Shown here piece by piece: positions 7,691-14,699 of a stretch of 45,806 bases of DNA (positions within the stretch are counted from its first letter, which is position 1; every line of letters begins with the position of its first letter). The stretch lies in contig JANXSQ010000413.1 in assembly GCA_025356595.1 (NCBI GenBank), positions 1 through 45,806 on the forward strand, written 5' to 3'. Both the position numbers and the translations under genes were made by a program. Under the pieces are notes generated by a model that did not search any database, had not been told where the DNA came from, and saw only the letters and a program-made list of their open reading frames with translations. This stretch comes from Janthinobacterium sp. GTDB lineage: Bacteria; Pseudomonadota; Gammaproteobacteria; Burkholderiales; Burkholderiaceae_D.

Positions 7691-8395
7691 CTATTCCTTG
7701 CGCGTGCCGCTGCCGCCCGGTTGCTTGCCGGACGACAGGCCCCCGCCGGCGCTGCCCTGTGGTGTTGCGGTGCCGCCCTGCATGCTGGCCACCTGCCCTT
7801 CGCGGCTCTCCGCGGCGCCCGGCCCGCCGGCGCTTTGCATGCTGCCGCTGGCGCGCATTTCATTGCTGGCCGCCTGACGATTGTGCATGCCATTGGCGAA
7901 CTGCTCGAAGGGATTGGATAAATTGCGCATCGCCTCTTGCTGCTTGCGCACGCTCTTGTCGGTCTCTTCGGTGGCGACGCGCGCCACTTCCTCGGACAGG
8001 GCCTTGGCCGTGCGGCTCGTTTCCTGCACATGCTGTTCGGCCACCTTGGCCAGGTCGACCTGGGTATCGGCGGCCAGGCGCGACAGGGTCTGTTGATAGG
8101 CGTGGAGTTTGCCGACCGCCGGTTGCGCATGCGCCGCGACGGCGTTGAGCATATCCATCGGTTGCGCGGCGGTCAGCGCGTGGTGGCCGGCGTTGGTCGA
8201 TTCCTCCAACAGGGTCTGGGCCAGTTGCACATGCAGGTCGGAAAACTGCTGGATCGAGCGGAACATGGATTTGGACACGTCATTGAAAAATGACAGGTGC
8301 GCTTCCAAATGATTCTTGGCGGCGGGTGTGACGGATTGATTGAATAAGAACATAAATGCCTCGTAAGGGTCGGTCAATGGGATGTTTTTTTCCAT
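7691..8395 (-). CDS. Phasin family protein (polyhydroxyalkanoate granule-associated)
   Basis: 234 residues. Residues about 12-150 form one long amphipathic helical stretch (FLFNQSVTPAAKNHLEAHL, SIQQFSDLHVQLAQTLLEES) that matches the phasin domain, which coats PHA storage granules. The tail (about 165-234) is low-complexity Gly/Ser/Gln/Ala. The start is uncertain: ATG 8395 gives the usual phasin N-terminus but lacks a clear ribosome site, whereas an in-frame ATG at 8467 has GAGG 7 bases upstream and would add 24 residues. It is a single-gene unit with a hairpin downstream. No PHA synthase lies in the window. Confidence 0.82.
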   Translation of the reverse strand: MEKNIPLTDPYEAFMFLFNQSVTPAAKNHLEAHLSFFNDVSKSMFRSIQQFSDLHVQLAQTLLEESTNAGHHALTAAQPMDMLNAVAAHAQPAVGKLHAYQQTLSRLAADTQVDLAKVAEQHVQETSRTAKALSEEVARVATEETDKSVRKQQEAMRNLSNPFEQFANGMHNRQAASNEMRASGSMQSAGGPGAAESREGQVASMQGGTATPQGSAGGGLSSGKQPGGSGTRKE

Positions 8396-8560
8396 TACTG
8401 CGAGACGGCCGCCCCAATGCCGGGGGCGCGCCACCGAGCATGCGCGAGGTGAAAACGAACCGTCCATAAATCCTCGGACGGCGCGCCTTCAGCACCAGAG
8501 ACTAGGCTACGTTAGCAAGACGGGGCGGATATGATCTTCATCAAAGGTGTGTGCTGCGTC

Positions 8561-8929
8561 CTAGCCTTCCGCGGCGTGGCAGACGGCTTCGATATTGTGT
8601 CCGTCCGGGCCGATGACGAAGGCGCCGTAATAGTCGGGATGGTAGAGTTCGCGAATGCCGGGCGCGCCGTTGTCGCGCGCGCCGGCGCTCAGTGCGGCCG
8701 CGTAGAAGGCCCGCACCGCGGCGCGGTTGTCGGCGCTGAAGGCGATGTGCAGGGGCGCCGCCGCGGCGCCTTGGGAGATCCAGAAATCCGGCTTGCCTTC
8801 CTTGCCGAAACCGGCGTGGCCATGGAATTCCATCAGCAAGGTGACGCCCAGCGGCGCCAGCGCGGCCGCGAAAAAGCTCTTGCCCGCTTCGTAATCCGTC
8901 AATCCCACACCGATGTGGTCGATAATCAT
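8561..8929 (-). CDS. VOC (glyoxalase/bleomycin-resistance) superfamily protein
   Basis: 122 residues, single vicinal-oxygen-chelate module. The first strand MIIDHIGVGLTDYEAGKSFF supplies the N-terminal metal-ligand His5. The C-terminal strand PDYYGAFVIGPDGHNIEAVCH supplies the Glu ligand. Substrate is unknown; small VOC proteins act on many electrophiles or bind drugs. It ends the minus-strand series fosX-cupin-VOC, 79 bases after the cupin gene. A second, related VOC protein lies at 13897-14301 and shares the YYGAx(3)DPDG-like block. Confidence 0.85.
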   Translation of the reverse strand: MIIDHIGVGLTDYEAGKSFFAAALAPLGVTLLMEFHGHAGFGKEGKPDFWISQGAAAAPLHIAFSADNRAAVRAFYAAALSAGARDNGAPGIRELYHPDYYGAFVIGPDGHNIEAVCHAAEG

Positions 8930-9008
8930 TGCGTCTCCTTGAGCTTGTTGTCAGTTGCGCCAGATGCGCCGAGAAATATTATCATAAAACAATCATCGCG
9001 GCGATCCT

Positions 9009-9305
9009 TCAGACATCGACGATCAGCAGCGTGCCGAAGCTGCCCGCCGCGACCGCGTGGGCGACGCCGGCCGGCACCACGCACAGTTCGCCGCTGCCGA
9101 CCACCACCAGCTTGCCGTCCAGCGTCAGGTTGAGGCGGCCGTCGATGACCAGCAAACCCTCCGCCTCGGCGTGCACCTCCTCGGGATAGGCGCTGCCGTC
9201 CATGCGCGAGAGTTTCAGATTGGCGCCGCCGACGCGCGCCAGCACGGTCGATTTCCAGGCCTCCGGCAAGGCGCCGGCGCTGTCGCTCAAATGGAGATGC
9301 TGCAT
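9009..9305 (-). CDS. Small cupin-domain protein
   Basis: 98 residues, one cupin beta-barrel. Motif 1 is seen as EEVHAEAEGLLVIDG (His45, Glu47/49) and motif 2 as PAGVAHAV (His83). The usual H-x-H of motif 1 is H-x-E here, so metal binding is possible but not standard. Its ATG lies inside the end of fosX (19-base overlap), so the pair is translationally coupled. Its partner suggests a role in handling a small molecule, but the reaction is unknown. Confidence 0.8.
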   Translation of the reverse strand: MQHLHLSDSAGALPEAWKSTVLARVGGANLKLSRMDGSAYPEEVHAEAEGLLVIDGRLNLTLDGKLVVVGSGELCVVPAGVAHAVAAGSFGTLLIVDV

Positions 9306-9712
9306 TGTGTGGCCCCGTAACGTTGCAGTCGCCGTTGCAAGGAACCGCTATGCAACTCGAACAGATGATTGTCAAAATCGTAAAAATACAGGGATTCGCC
9401 CTCCCCGTCCACCCTGGCGCGCGGCGCCTGGATGTCGACGCCGAGGGCGCGCAGGCGGGCGGCGCAGGCCGGCAAGTCGGCCGCCGCCACCTTGAACGCC
9501 GCATGGCCGTAGCTGCGCGCGGCCGGCGGCTCGCCCTCCATCGCCGCCAGCCAGACCCCGCCGAGCAGGAAGAAGCGCTCGCGCGACAGCGAAAACGTGG
9601 CGTCGCCGCTGGCGTAGACCTGGCGCGCGCCCAGTCCCTCGCAAAAGAAACGCGCCGCCCGCTCCAGATCGCGGACGATGAAGGTCAAGTGGCTGATGCC
9701 GTCGATTTCCAT
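9287..9712 (-). CDS. fosX: FosX-type fosfomycin epoxide hydrolase
   Basis: 141 residues, single VOC module, matching FosX in wording: ISHLTFIVRDLE, SLSRERFFLLGG, AAMEGEP, FYDFDNHLFELHSG. By family alignment from memory, the Mn(II) ligands are His8, His70 and Glu119, and the general base that distinguishes hydrolase FosX from thiol transferases FosA/FosB is Glu45 (in SRERFF). All four are present. FosX adds water to C1 of fosfomycin and so inactivates it. Environmental FosX proteins can be weak and may have another natural substrate. I chose ATG 9712 as the family start; an upstream in-frame ATG at 9784 adds an unlike leader. It overlaps the cupin gene by 19 bases. Confidence 0.87.
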   Translation of the reverse strand: MEIDGISHLTFIVRDLERAARFFCEGLGARQVYASGDATFSLSRERFFLLGGVWLAAMEGEPPAARSYGHAAFKVAAADLPACAARLRALGVDIQAPRARVDGEGESLYFYDFDNHLFELHSGSLQRRLQRYGATQCSISI

Positions 9713-9765
9713 ATCACTTCCGTCATGATTGATAAAATGAGAACCAAGACGGATTGTACAGGGCG

Positions 9766-9807
9766 AAAAAAAGCCGGGACACATCGAACGATGTCTCCCG
9801 GCTTTTT
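9766..9807 (-). terminator. Intrinsic terminator for the NYN-domain gene
   Basis: AAAAAGCCGGGA, a C-C mismatch, ACATCG, loop AA, then CGATGT and TCCCGGCTTTTT form a long hairpin. On the minus strand it is followed by seven T. It lies 37 bases past the stop of the gene at 9844-11595. Confidence 0.88.
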
Positions 9808-9843
9808 CATTGTCCGCGGCGCCGTGGCGCCGCCGCCTCAGGC

Positions 9844-11595
9844 TTACAGGCCGTCGGGCGCGTCGATCTTGCGCGGACGACGCGCGCGCGCGGCCGGCTT
9901 GCGCGCCGACTTGGCCGGCGTATCATCCGGGTCGGCCTGGAACACCGGCACTTCCGGCGTCGCCTCGGCCAGCTCGGCGGCCTTTTTCGCGGCCGTCTTG
10001 CGCGGACTGCGCGCCTTGGCCGGGGCTTTCGCGACGCCGGCTTCTTCCTGCGCCGGCGCTTCGGCGGAGGCCGGCTGGGCCGCTTCGACGACGAGCGGCA
10101 CGAAGGTTTGCGCCTCGACCGGCGCGGCCAGGACCTCGGCCTGCACTTCGGTCTGCCCGCGCTTGGCGCGCGCGGCGGCGGCCGGCTTGCGCCCGCCGCG
10201 AGCGTTGCGGCGCGGTTCGCGCTGGGCGCCGGCCGCCTCGATCACTTCCTCCGCTTCCAGCACCGGCGCCGCTTCCACGGCCTCGCTCACGTTCGCCTCG
10301 GGGGCGACGTCCTCGATGTCGAACACCTGCGCCGCCGTCGGCGCGTAGCTGTTGCCGCGCTGGCCACGGTGGCCGCCGGCGGCGGATTTCTCGCCGCGCG
10401 CGGAGTCGGAGCCCTTGCGCCCGCCGCGGCCGTTGCGGCGCGGTTCGCGCTGGGCGTTGCCCGGCACCGGCGTCTCATTCGCCAAGGCCGCGGCGAGGAT
10501 GTCCTCCAGGTCCTCGGCGCCGTCGTCGCCGTCCTCGCTGTCGAACTGCGGCGCGGCGGCCGGCTGCTCGAAGGCGGCGGCCGGCTGGCCACGCTGGCCG
10601 CCGGCGGATTTCTCGCCGCGGCCGGAGTCGGAACCCTTGCGGCCGCCGCGACCGTTGCGGCGCGATTCGCGCTTGCCGCCGCCCTGCTCGGGCGCTTCCG
10701 CCGCGGGCACGGCGTCCGTCGCGGGCAGCGCCTCGAGCGACTGCTCGACGGGCGCCTCGACGCGCGCCGCCGCGCCGCTGCTGCGGTAGACGTAGGCGCC
10801 GGACTTCTCGTCACGGCCGAATTCCAGCAGGCCGCGCGCCTGCGCCTCCTCCAGCAGATTGCCGAAGGTGCGGAAGCCGTAATAGGATTCGCTGAAGTCC
10901 GGCTTGCGGCGCTTGATCGCTTCCTTCAGCATCGAAGCCCAGATCTTGCCGCTGTCGCCGCGCTCCGACACCAGGGCGTCGAAGGTCTCGACGGCCATTT
11001 CGATTGCCTGGGTCTTGCGCGACTCGTATTTTTCCTTGCGGTGCATTTCCTCGTCCGGCGTGCGCTTCGCGGCGGCCGGCGCTTCGCGCGCATCGCGCTT
11101 GGCGGCAGTGCGGCGGCTCTCGCGCACCAGGTCGTCGTAGAAGATGAATTCGTCGCAGTTGGCCACCAGCAGGTCGGAGGTCGATTGCTTGACGCCGACG
11201 CCGATCACCTGCTTGGCGTTCTCGCGCAGCTTCGACACCAGCGGCGAAAAATCGGAATCGCCGCTGATGATGACGAAGGTGTTGACGTGCGATTTCGTGT
11301 AGCACAAGTCGAGGGCGTCGACCACCAGGCGGATGTCGGCGGAATTCTTGCCGGACTGGCGCACATGGGGGATTTCGATCAATTCGAAATTGGCCTCGTG
11401 CATGGTGGCCTTGAAACTCTTGTAGCGATCCCAGTCGCAATAAGCCTTCTTGACGACGATGCTGCCCTTGAGCAGCAGGCGTTCGAGGATGGGCTTGATG
11501 TCGAACTTCTCGTAGTTGGCGTCGCGTACGCCCAGGGCCACGTTTTCGAAGTCGCAGAACACTGCCATGCTAAGGTTTTCAGGGGATGAAGCCAT
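9844..11595 (-). CDS. NYN (PIN-like) domain protein with OST-HTH/LOTUS domain and RGG-like tail
   Basis: 583 residues. Residues about 9-155 form an NYN domain of the LabA/DUF88 type, a PIN-like nuclease fold: acidic residues Asp15 (FCDFENV), Asp87 (SADIRL), Asp93 and Asp113/Asp115 (SGDSDF) sit where the metal-binding site is expected. Residues about 196-273 (GDSGKIWASMLKEAIKRRKP, FSESYYGFRTFGNLLEEA) match OST-HTH/LOTUS, an RNA-binding winged helix. From about 280 on the chain is low-complexity: RESRRNGRGGRKGSDSGRGE-type blocks repeated three times, then Ala/Pro/Lys segments with RKTAAKKA and a basic end (ARARRPRKID). Together this suggests an RNA-cleaving or RNA-handling protein; activity is inferred. 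The ATG at 11595 is the first in the conserved region, with a weak ribosome site. It is a single-gene unit ended by a strong terminator. Confidence 0.87.
   Translation of the reverse strand: MASSPENLSMAVFCDFENVALGVRDANYEKFDIKPILERLLLKGSIVVKKAYCDWDRYKSFKATMHEANFELIEIPHVRQSGKNSADIRLVVDALDLCYTKSHVNTFVIISGDSDFSPLVSKLRENAKQVIGVGVKQSTSDLLVANCDEFIFYDDLVRESRRTAAKRDAREAPAAAKRTPDEEMHRKEKYESRKTQAIEMAVETFDALVSERGDSGKIWASMLKEAIKRRKPDFSESYYGFRTFGNLLEEAQARGLLEFGRDEKSGAYVYRSSGAAARVEAPVEQSLEALPATDAVPAAEAPEQGGGKRESRRNGRGGRKGSDSGRGEKSAGGQRGQPAAAFEQPAAAPQFDSEDGDDGAEDLEDILAAALANETPVPGNAQREPRRNGRGGRKGSDSARGEKSAAGGHRGQRGNSYAPTAAQVFDIEDVAPEANVSEAVEAAPVLEAEEVIEAAGAQREPRRNARGGRKPAAAARAKRGQTEVQAEVLAAPVEAQTFVPLVVEAAQPASAEAPAQEEAGVAKAPAKARSPRKTAAKKAAELAEATPEVPVFQADPDDTPAKSARKPAARARRPRKIDAPDGL
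10185..10672 (-). repeat. Degenerate in-frame repeats in the NYN-gene tail
   Basis: Three copies of a block encoding RE(S/P)RRN(G/A)RGGRK lie at about 10185-10228, 10412-10453 and 10633-10672. The last two belong to a longer repeat of about 90 bases (10361-10453 and 10587-10672) that also carries TTTCTCGCCGCG and GGAGTCGGA. The copies differ by several bases, so they are old enough to have diverged. Confidence 0.75.
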
Positions 11596-11775
11596 ATGAT
11601 TTGTTATTCTCTAAAAATGGGTTGGCCTACAGCGCTGCGCTGATTATACCCAACTACATGGCCCGTCAACGCTTGCCTTGCGCCGCGACAGCAAAGTGGC
11701 CGGCGCGCGCGGCAAAAACGACACGGCCGGCGCGCCGCGGAGTACACTGTCGGATATTGCCCAAGGGGAAGAAAA

Positions 11776-12108
11776 ATGAGCGTTTCCGCACTCGCCGCCG
11801 GGGTCTCCGGCCTCACCGCGAACCAGCGCGCGCTGGACGTGTCCGCGCACAACGTCGCCAACGTCGACACGGCCGGCTTCCAGCCGCAGCAGGCCGGTTT
11901 CCAGGAAAGCGCTCCGGCCGGCGCCGGCGTCAGCCTATCCGTGGCCGGCCGCGGCCTGGCCGCCGCCGATGCCGACGCCGCCAACGGTGTCGACCTGGCC
12001 AAGGAAAGCACCGACGCGCTGGTCTACAAGGCCGGCTTCGAGCTCTCCGCCAAGGTCATCAAGGCGGCCGACGAGCGCCTCGGCAGCCTGATCGACATCC
12101 GCGCCTGA
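11776..12108 (+). CDS. Mini flagellar basal-body rod-like protein (FlgB/C/E-type ends only)
   Basis: 110 residues. The N-terminus (SALAAGVSGLTANQRALDV, then AHNVANVDTAGF) matches the flagellar rod/hook N-terminal motif A-x-N-x-A-N-x-x-T-x-G-F. The C-terminus (VDLAKESTDALVYKAGFEL, then AKVIKAADERLGSLIDI) matches the paired C-terminal helix of the same family. Only about 30 residues join them, so the domain found in FlgE/FlgG/FlgF is absent; even FlgC is longer. The ribosome site AAGGGGAAG lies about 6 bases upstream. No other flagellar gene is nearby. It could be a minor axial component or a stand-alone relative; the role is unknown. Confidence 0.8.
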   Translation: MSVSALAAGVSGLTANQRALDVSAHNVANVDTAGFQPQQAGFQESAPAGAGVSLSVAGRGLAAADADAANGVDLAKESTDALVYKAGFELSAKVIKAADERLGSLIDIRA

Positions 12109-12135
12109 GGCGCCTGTTGCGGCGCCGCTAAAAAG

Positions 12136-12165
12136 AGCGCGCCGGCCATGGCGGCGCGGCGCGCT
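12136..12165 (+). terminator. Possible weak terminator hairpin after the rod-like gene
   Basis: AGCGCGCCG (12136-12144) pairs exactly with CGGCGCGCT (12157-12165). It is followed only by TAGGCTTATG, with no T run, so termination would be weak. Confidence 0.4.
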
Positions 12166-12206
12166 TAGGCTTATGATCAAGACGTCCCCGGCCACGTCAG
12201 ACCACC

Positions 12207-13886
12207 ATGATCGCCCTCCTCGAAGCGCACCGCGCCGGCCTGCTGCGCCGCCCGCACTGGTTGCCGAACATCCTCTCCGGCGTCATCGTCGGCGTCGTCG
12301 CCCTGCCGCTGGCGATGGCCTTCGCGATCGCCTCCGGCGCCAAGCCCGAACAAGGCCTGTACACGGCCATCGTGGCCGGCTTCATCGTCTCGGCGCTGGG
12401 CGGCAGCCGCCTGCAGATCGCCGGGCCGACCGGCGCCTTCATCGTCATCCTCTCCGGCATCACCGCCAAACACGGCATCGCCGGCCTGCAGATCGCCACC
12501 CTGATGGCCGGCTGCATGTTGCTGCTGCTGGGCCTGAGCCGCATGGGCGCCGTCATCAAGTTCATCCCGGCGCCCGTCATCGCCGGCTTCACGGCCGGCA
12601 TCGGCGTCATCATCTGGGTCGGCCAGTGGCAGGATTTCTTCGGCCTGCCCGGCGTCGCCGCGCCGCACTTCCACGAGAAACTGTGGCGCCTGCTGCTGGC
12701 GCTGCCGCAACTGCATCCGGCCACCACGGCGCTGGCCGCGCTGGCCCTGCTGCTGTTGCTGGCCACGCCGCGCCTGGCCGGCCTGCGCCGCCTGCCCGGG
12801 CCGCTGGTGGCGCTGGTCGCCGCCACCGCCCTGCAGGCCTTGGGCCACTTCGACGGCGTGGCCACCATCGGCAGCGCCTTCGGCGGCATCCCGCAGGGCT
12901 TGCCGTCCTTCCAGTTGCCGGACGTGACGCTGGGCCGCGTCATCGAGCTGATCGGCCCGGCCTTCGCCATCGCCATGCTGGGCGCGATCGAATCGCTGCT
13001 CTCGGCCGTCGTCGCCGACGGCATGGCCGGCACGCGCCACGACTCGAACCAGGAACTGATCGGCCAGGGCCTGGCCAACATCGTCGCGCCGCTGTTCGGC
13101 GGCTTCGCGGCCACCGGCGCCATCGCCCGCACGGCGACCAACATCCGCAACGGCGGCAGCGGTCCGCTGGCCGGCATCGTCCACGTGCTGACCCTGGTGC
13201 TGGTGCTGCTCTTGCTGGCGCCGCTGGCGGTGCACGTGCCGCTGGCCGCGCTGGCCGCCATCCTCTTCGTCGTCGCCTGGAACATGAGCGACCTGCCGCA
13301 CTGCCTGAAGATGCTGCGCCGCGCGCCGCCGGCCGACGTGGTGATCCTGCTCGTCACCTTCACGCTGACCGTCTTCGCCGACCTGGTGGTGGCCGTCAAC
13401 ATCGGCGTCATCCTGGCCACGCTGCACTTCATGCGCCGCATGGCCGCCAGCGTCGACGTGCAGCAACTGGGCGACGACGATCTGCGCGGCGAACTGGCGC
13501 AGAACGGCTTCGCGACGCTGCCGCCGGGGGTGCTGGTGTACGCCATCGAGGGGCCGATGTTCTTCGCCGCCGTGGAGAACTTCGAGCGCGCCCTGGCCAT
13601 CACCCACACCGACCCGCGCGTGCTGATCGTGCGCCTGCGCTGGGTGCCCTTCATCGACCTCACCGGCCTGCAGACGCTGGAGGAGGTGATCCAGGACCTG
13701 CAGCGGCGCGGCGTGCGGGTCATGCTGAGCGAGCCGAATCCGCGCGTCGCCGCGAAGCTGGAGAAGGCCAAGCTGAATCCGCTGGTCGGGCCGCTGCAGA
13801 TCTGCGCCACGCTGGGCGAGGCGCTCGCCCTGTGCCGCCCGGCGGCCCGGGCGCGCCGCCCGCAGCCCGAGGAACAGCCGCAATAG
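12207..13886 (+). CDS. SulP family inorganic anion transporter with C-terminal STAS domain
   Basis: 559 residues. The N-terminal 400 residues are strongly hydrophobic, with the SulP opening NILSGVIVGVVALPLAMAFA and AGPTGAFIVILSGI, and about a dozen membrane segments (inner membrane). Residues about 430-545 form a STAS domain (GVLVYAIEGPMFFAAVENFE, FIDLTGLQTLEEVI), the cytoplasmic regulatory end of this family. Substrates in bacterial SulPs include sulfate, bicarbonate and dicarboxylates; the sequence does not tell which. No carbonic anhydrase or sulfur gene is adjacent. The ATG at 12207 lacks a good ribosome site but begins the conserved region. Confidence 0.92.
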   Translation: MIALLEAHRAGLLRRPHWLPNILSGVIVGVVALPLAMAFAIASGAKPEQGLYTAIVAGFIVSALGGSRLQIAGPTGAFIVILSGITAKHGIAGLQIATLMAGCMLLLLGLSRMGAVIKFIPAPVIAGFTAGIGVIIWVGQWQDFFGLPGVAAPHFHEKLWRLLLALPQLHPATTALAALALLLLLATPRLAGLRRLPGPLVALVAATALQALGHFDGVATIGSAFGGIPQGLPSFQLPDVTLGRVIELIGPAFAIAMLGAIESLLSAVVADGMAGTRHDSNQELIGQGLANIVAPLFGGFAATGAIARTATNIRNGGSGPLAGIVHVLTLVLVLLLLAPLAVHVPLAALAAILFVVAWNMSDLPHCLKMLRRAPPADVVILLVTFTLTVFADLVVAVNIGVILATLHFMRRMAASVDVQQLGDDDLRGELAQNGFATLPPGVLVYAIEGPMFFAAVENFERALAITHTDPRVLIVRLRWVPFIDLTGLQTLEEVIQDLQRRGVRVMLSEPNPRVAAKLEKAKLNPLVGPLQICATLGEALALCRPAARARRPQPEEQPQ

Positions 13887-13896
13887 CGCCGCGGCC

Positions 13897-14301
13897 TCAG
13901 TCCTGCGCCGCCTCGGCCTCGTGGCGGCAGACGCACAGCTTGTTGCCGTCGGGGTCGCGGAAATACGCGCCGTAATAGTCCGCGTGGTACTCCGAGCGCA
14001 AGCCCGGCGCGCCCTCGCAGCGCCCGCCGTGGGCCAGCGCCAGGACGTGGCAGCGCGCGACGGCGGCGCGGCTGGGCGCCAGCAGGGCGACCATCTGCCC
14101 GTTCCCTGGCGCGGCGGCGGCGCCGTCGAAGGGCCTGCCGATCAGCAGCAGCGGACGCGCCGCGTCGGCCCCGACCCAGCCCGCCCAGGGCTTGCCGGCA
14201 TCGCTGAATTTCAGGCGCAAGCCCAGCTCCGCCATCAAGGGCGTGTAAAAGCCCAGGGCGCGCTGGAAATCGTCTATGCCGATGAAAACGTGGGAAAACA
14301 T
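13897..14301 (-). CDS. VOC superfamily protein (glyoxalase-like)
   Basis: 134 residues. The N-terminal MFSHVFIGIDDFQRALGFYTP carries the first His (His4), and the C-terminal YHADYYGAYFRDPDGNKLCVCRH is the last strand. Where the VOC at 8561-8929 has a Glu ligand (N-I-E-A), this one has Cys (K-L-C-V-C), a pattern I associate with one glyoxalase-like subfamily that may not use the standard metal site. GAGGAG lies about 7 bases before the ATG. It converges on the SulP gene with only 10 bases between the two stops. Substrate unknown. Confidence 0.83.
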   Translation of the reverse strand: MFSHVFIGIDDFQRALGFYTPLMAELGLRLKFSDAGKPWAGWVGADAARPLLLIGRPFDGAAAAPGNGQMVALLAPSRAAVARCHVLALAHGGRCEGAPGLRSEYHADYYGAYFRDPDGNKLCVCRHEAEAAQD

Positions 14302-14429
14302 CTGTCGACTCCTCTTCAGGTAAAGCCGGGCCGGGCCTGGCCCGATCGGCCTATATTACGGCGCAAAGGCGTTAGCCGGCCGGCTGCGGCGCGCCTAAAA
14401 TCCAGTCATTCTAACTCTGGAGTTGCAGC

Positions 14430-14699
14430 ATGATCCCCGAAGACATCCTGGCCGACGGCCAACAATACCTCGATCTCGACGGCCTGCGCCTGCGCAAGGG
14501 CTCGGTCGCCGCCTTCATGGCCAACGTCCTGCTGCTCGACGCGCCGGACTGCCTCCCGGCCGCGCGCGAGCGCGCCCGCGCCGACCTGCTCGACCTGCTG
14601 CCCGGCCTGCGCGCGCTGGGCCTGTTCGAGGTCTTCACGCTGAAGTCGGCCGCCGCGCAGGCCATCGTCGACGCGGCGCCCGGCCCGCGCCGGGTTTAG
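14430..14699 (+). CDS. Small hypothetical protein, 89 residues
   Basis: I do not recognise a family. The product is acidic and helical, with no signal peptide or membrane segment: QYLDLDGLRLRKGSVAAFMA, then two heptad-like stretches (RADLLDLLPGLRALGLFEVF, LKSAAAQAIVDAA). A CTGGAG ribosome site lies about 8 bases before the ATG, and the upstream spacer fits a promoter. Its TAG stop shares bases with the TAA stop of the convergent SGNH gene (3-base overlap). Coding status rests on the ribosome site and on the lack of any better gene in this gap. Confidence 0.55.
   Translation: MIPEDILADGQQYLDLDGLRLRKGSVAAFMANVLLLDAPDCLPAARERARADLLDLLPGLRALGLFEVFTLKSAAAQAIVDAAPGPRRV

Noticed and set aside
9754-11589. 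Very long open frame on the plus strand, opposite the NYN gene
   Set aside because: GC-rich coding DNA leaves the complement open; the product is low-complexity Arg/Gly/Ala with no recognisable domain, while the minus strand has clear NYN and OST-HTH domains.
12177-13883. Open frames of over 550 codons opposite the SulP gene
   Set aside because: Composition (Gln/Asp/Gly/Ala-rich) is that of an antisense shadow; the plus strand encodes a recognised transporter.
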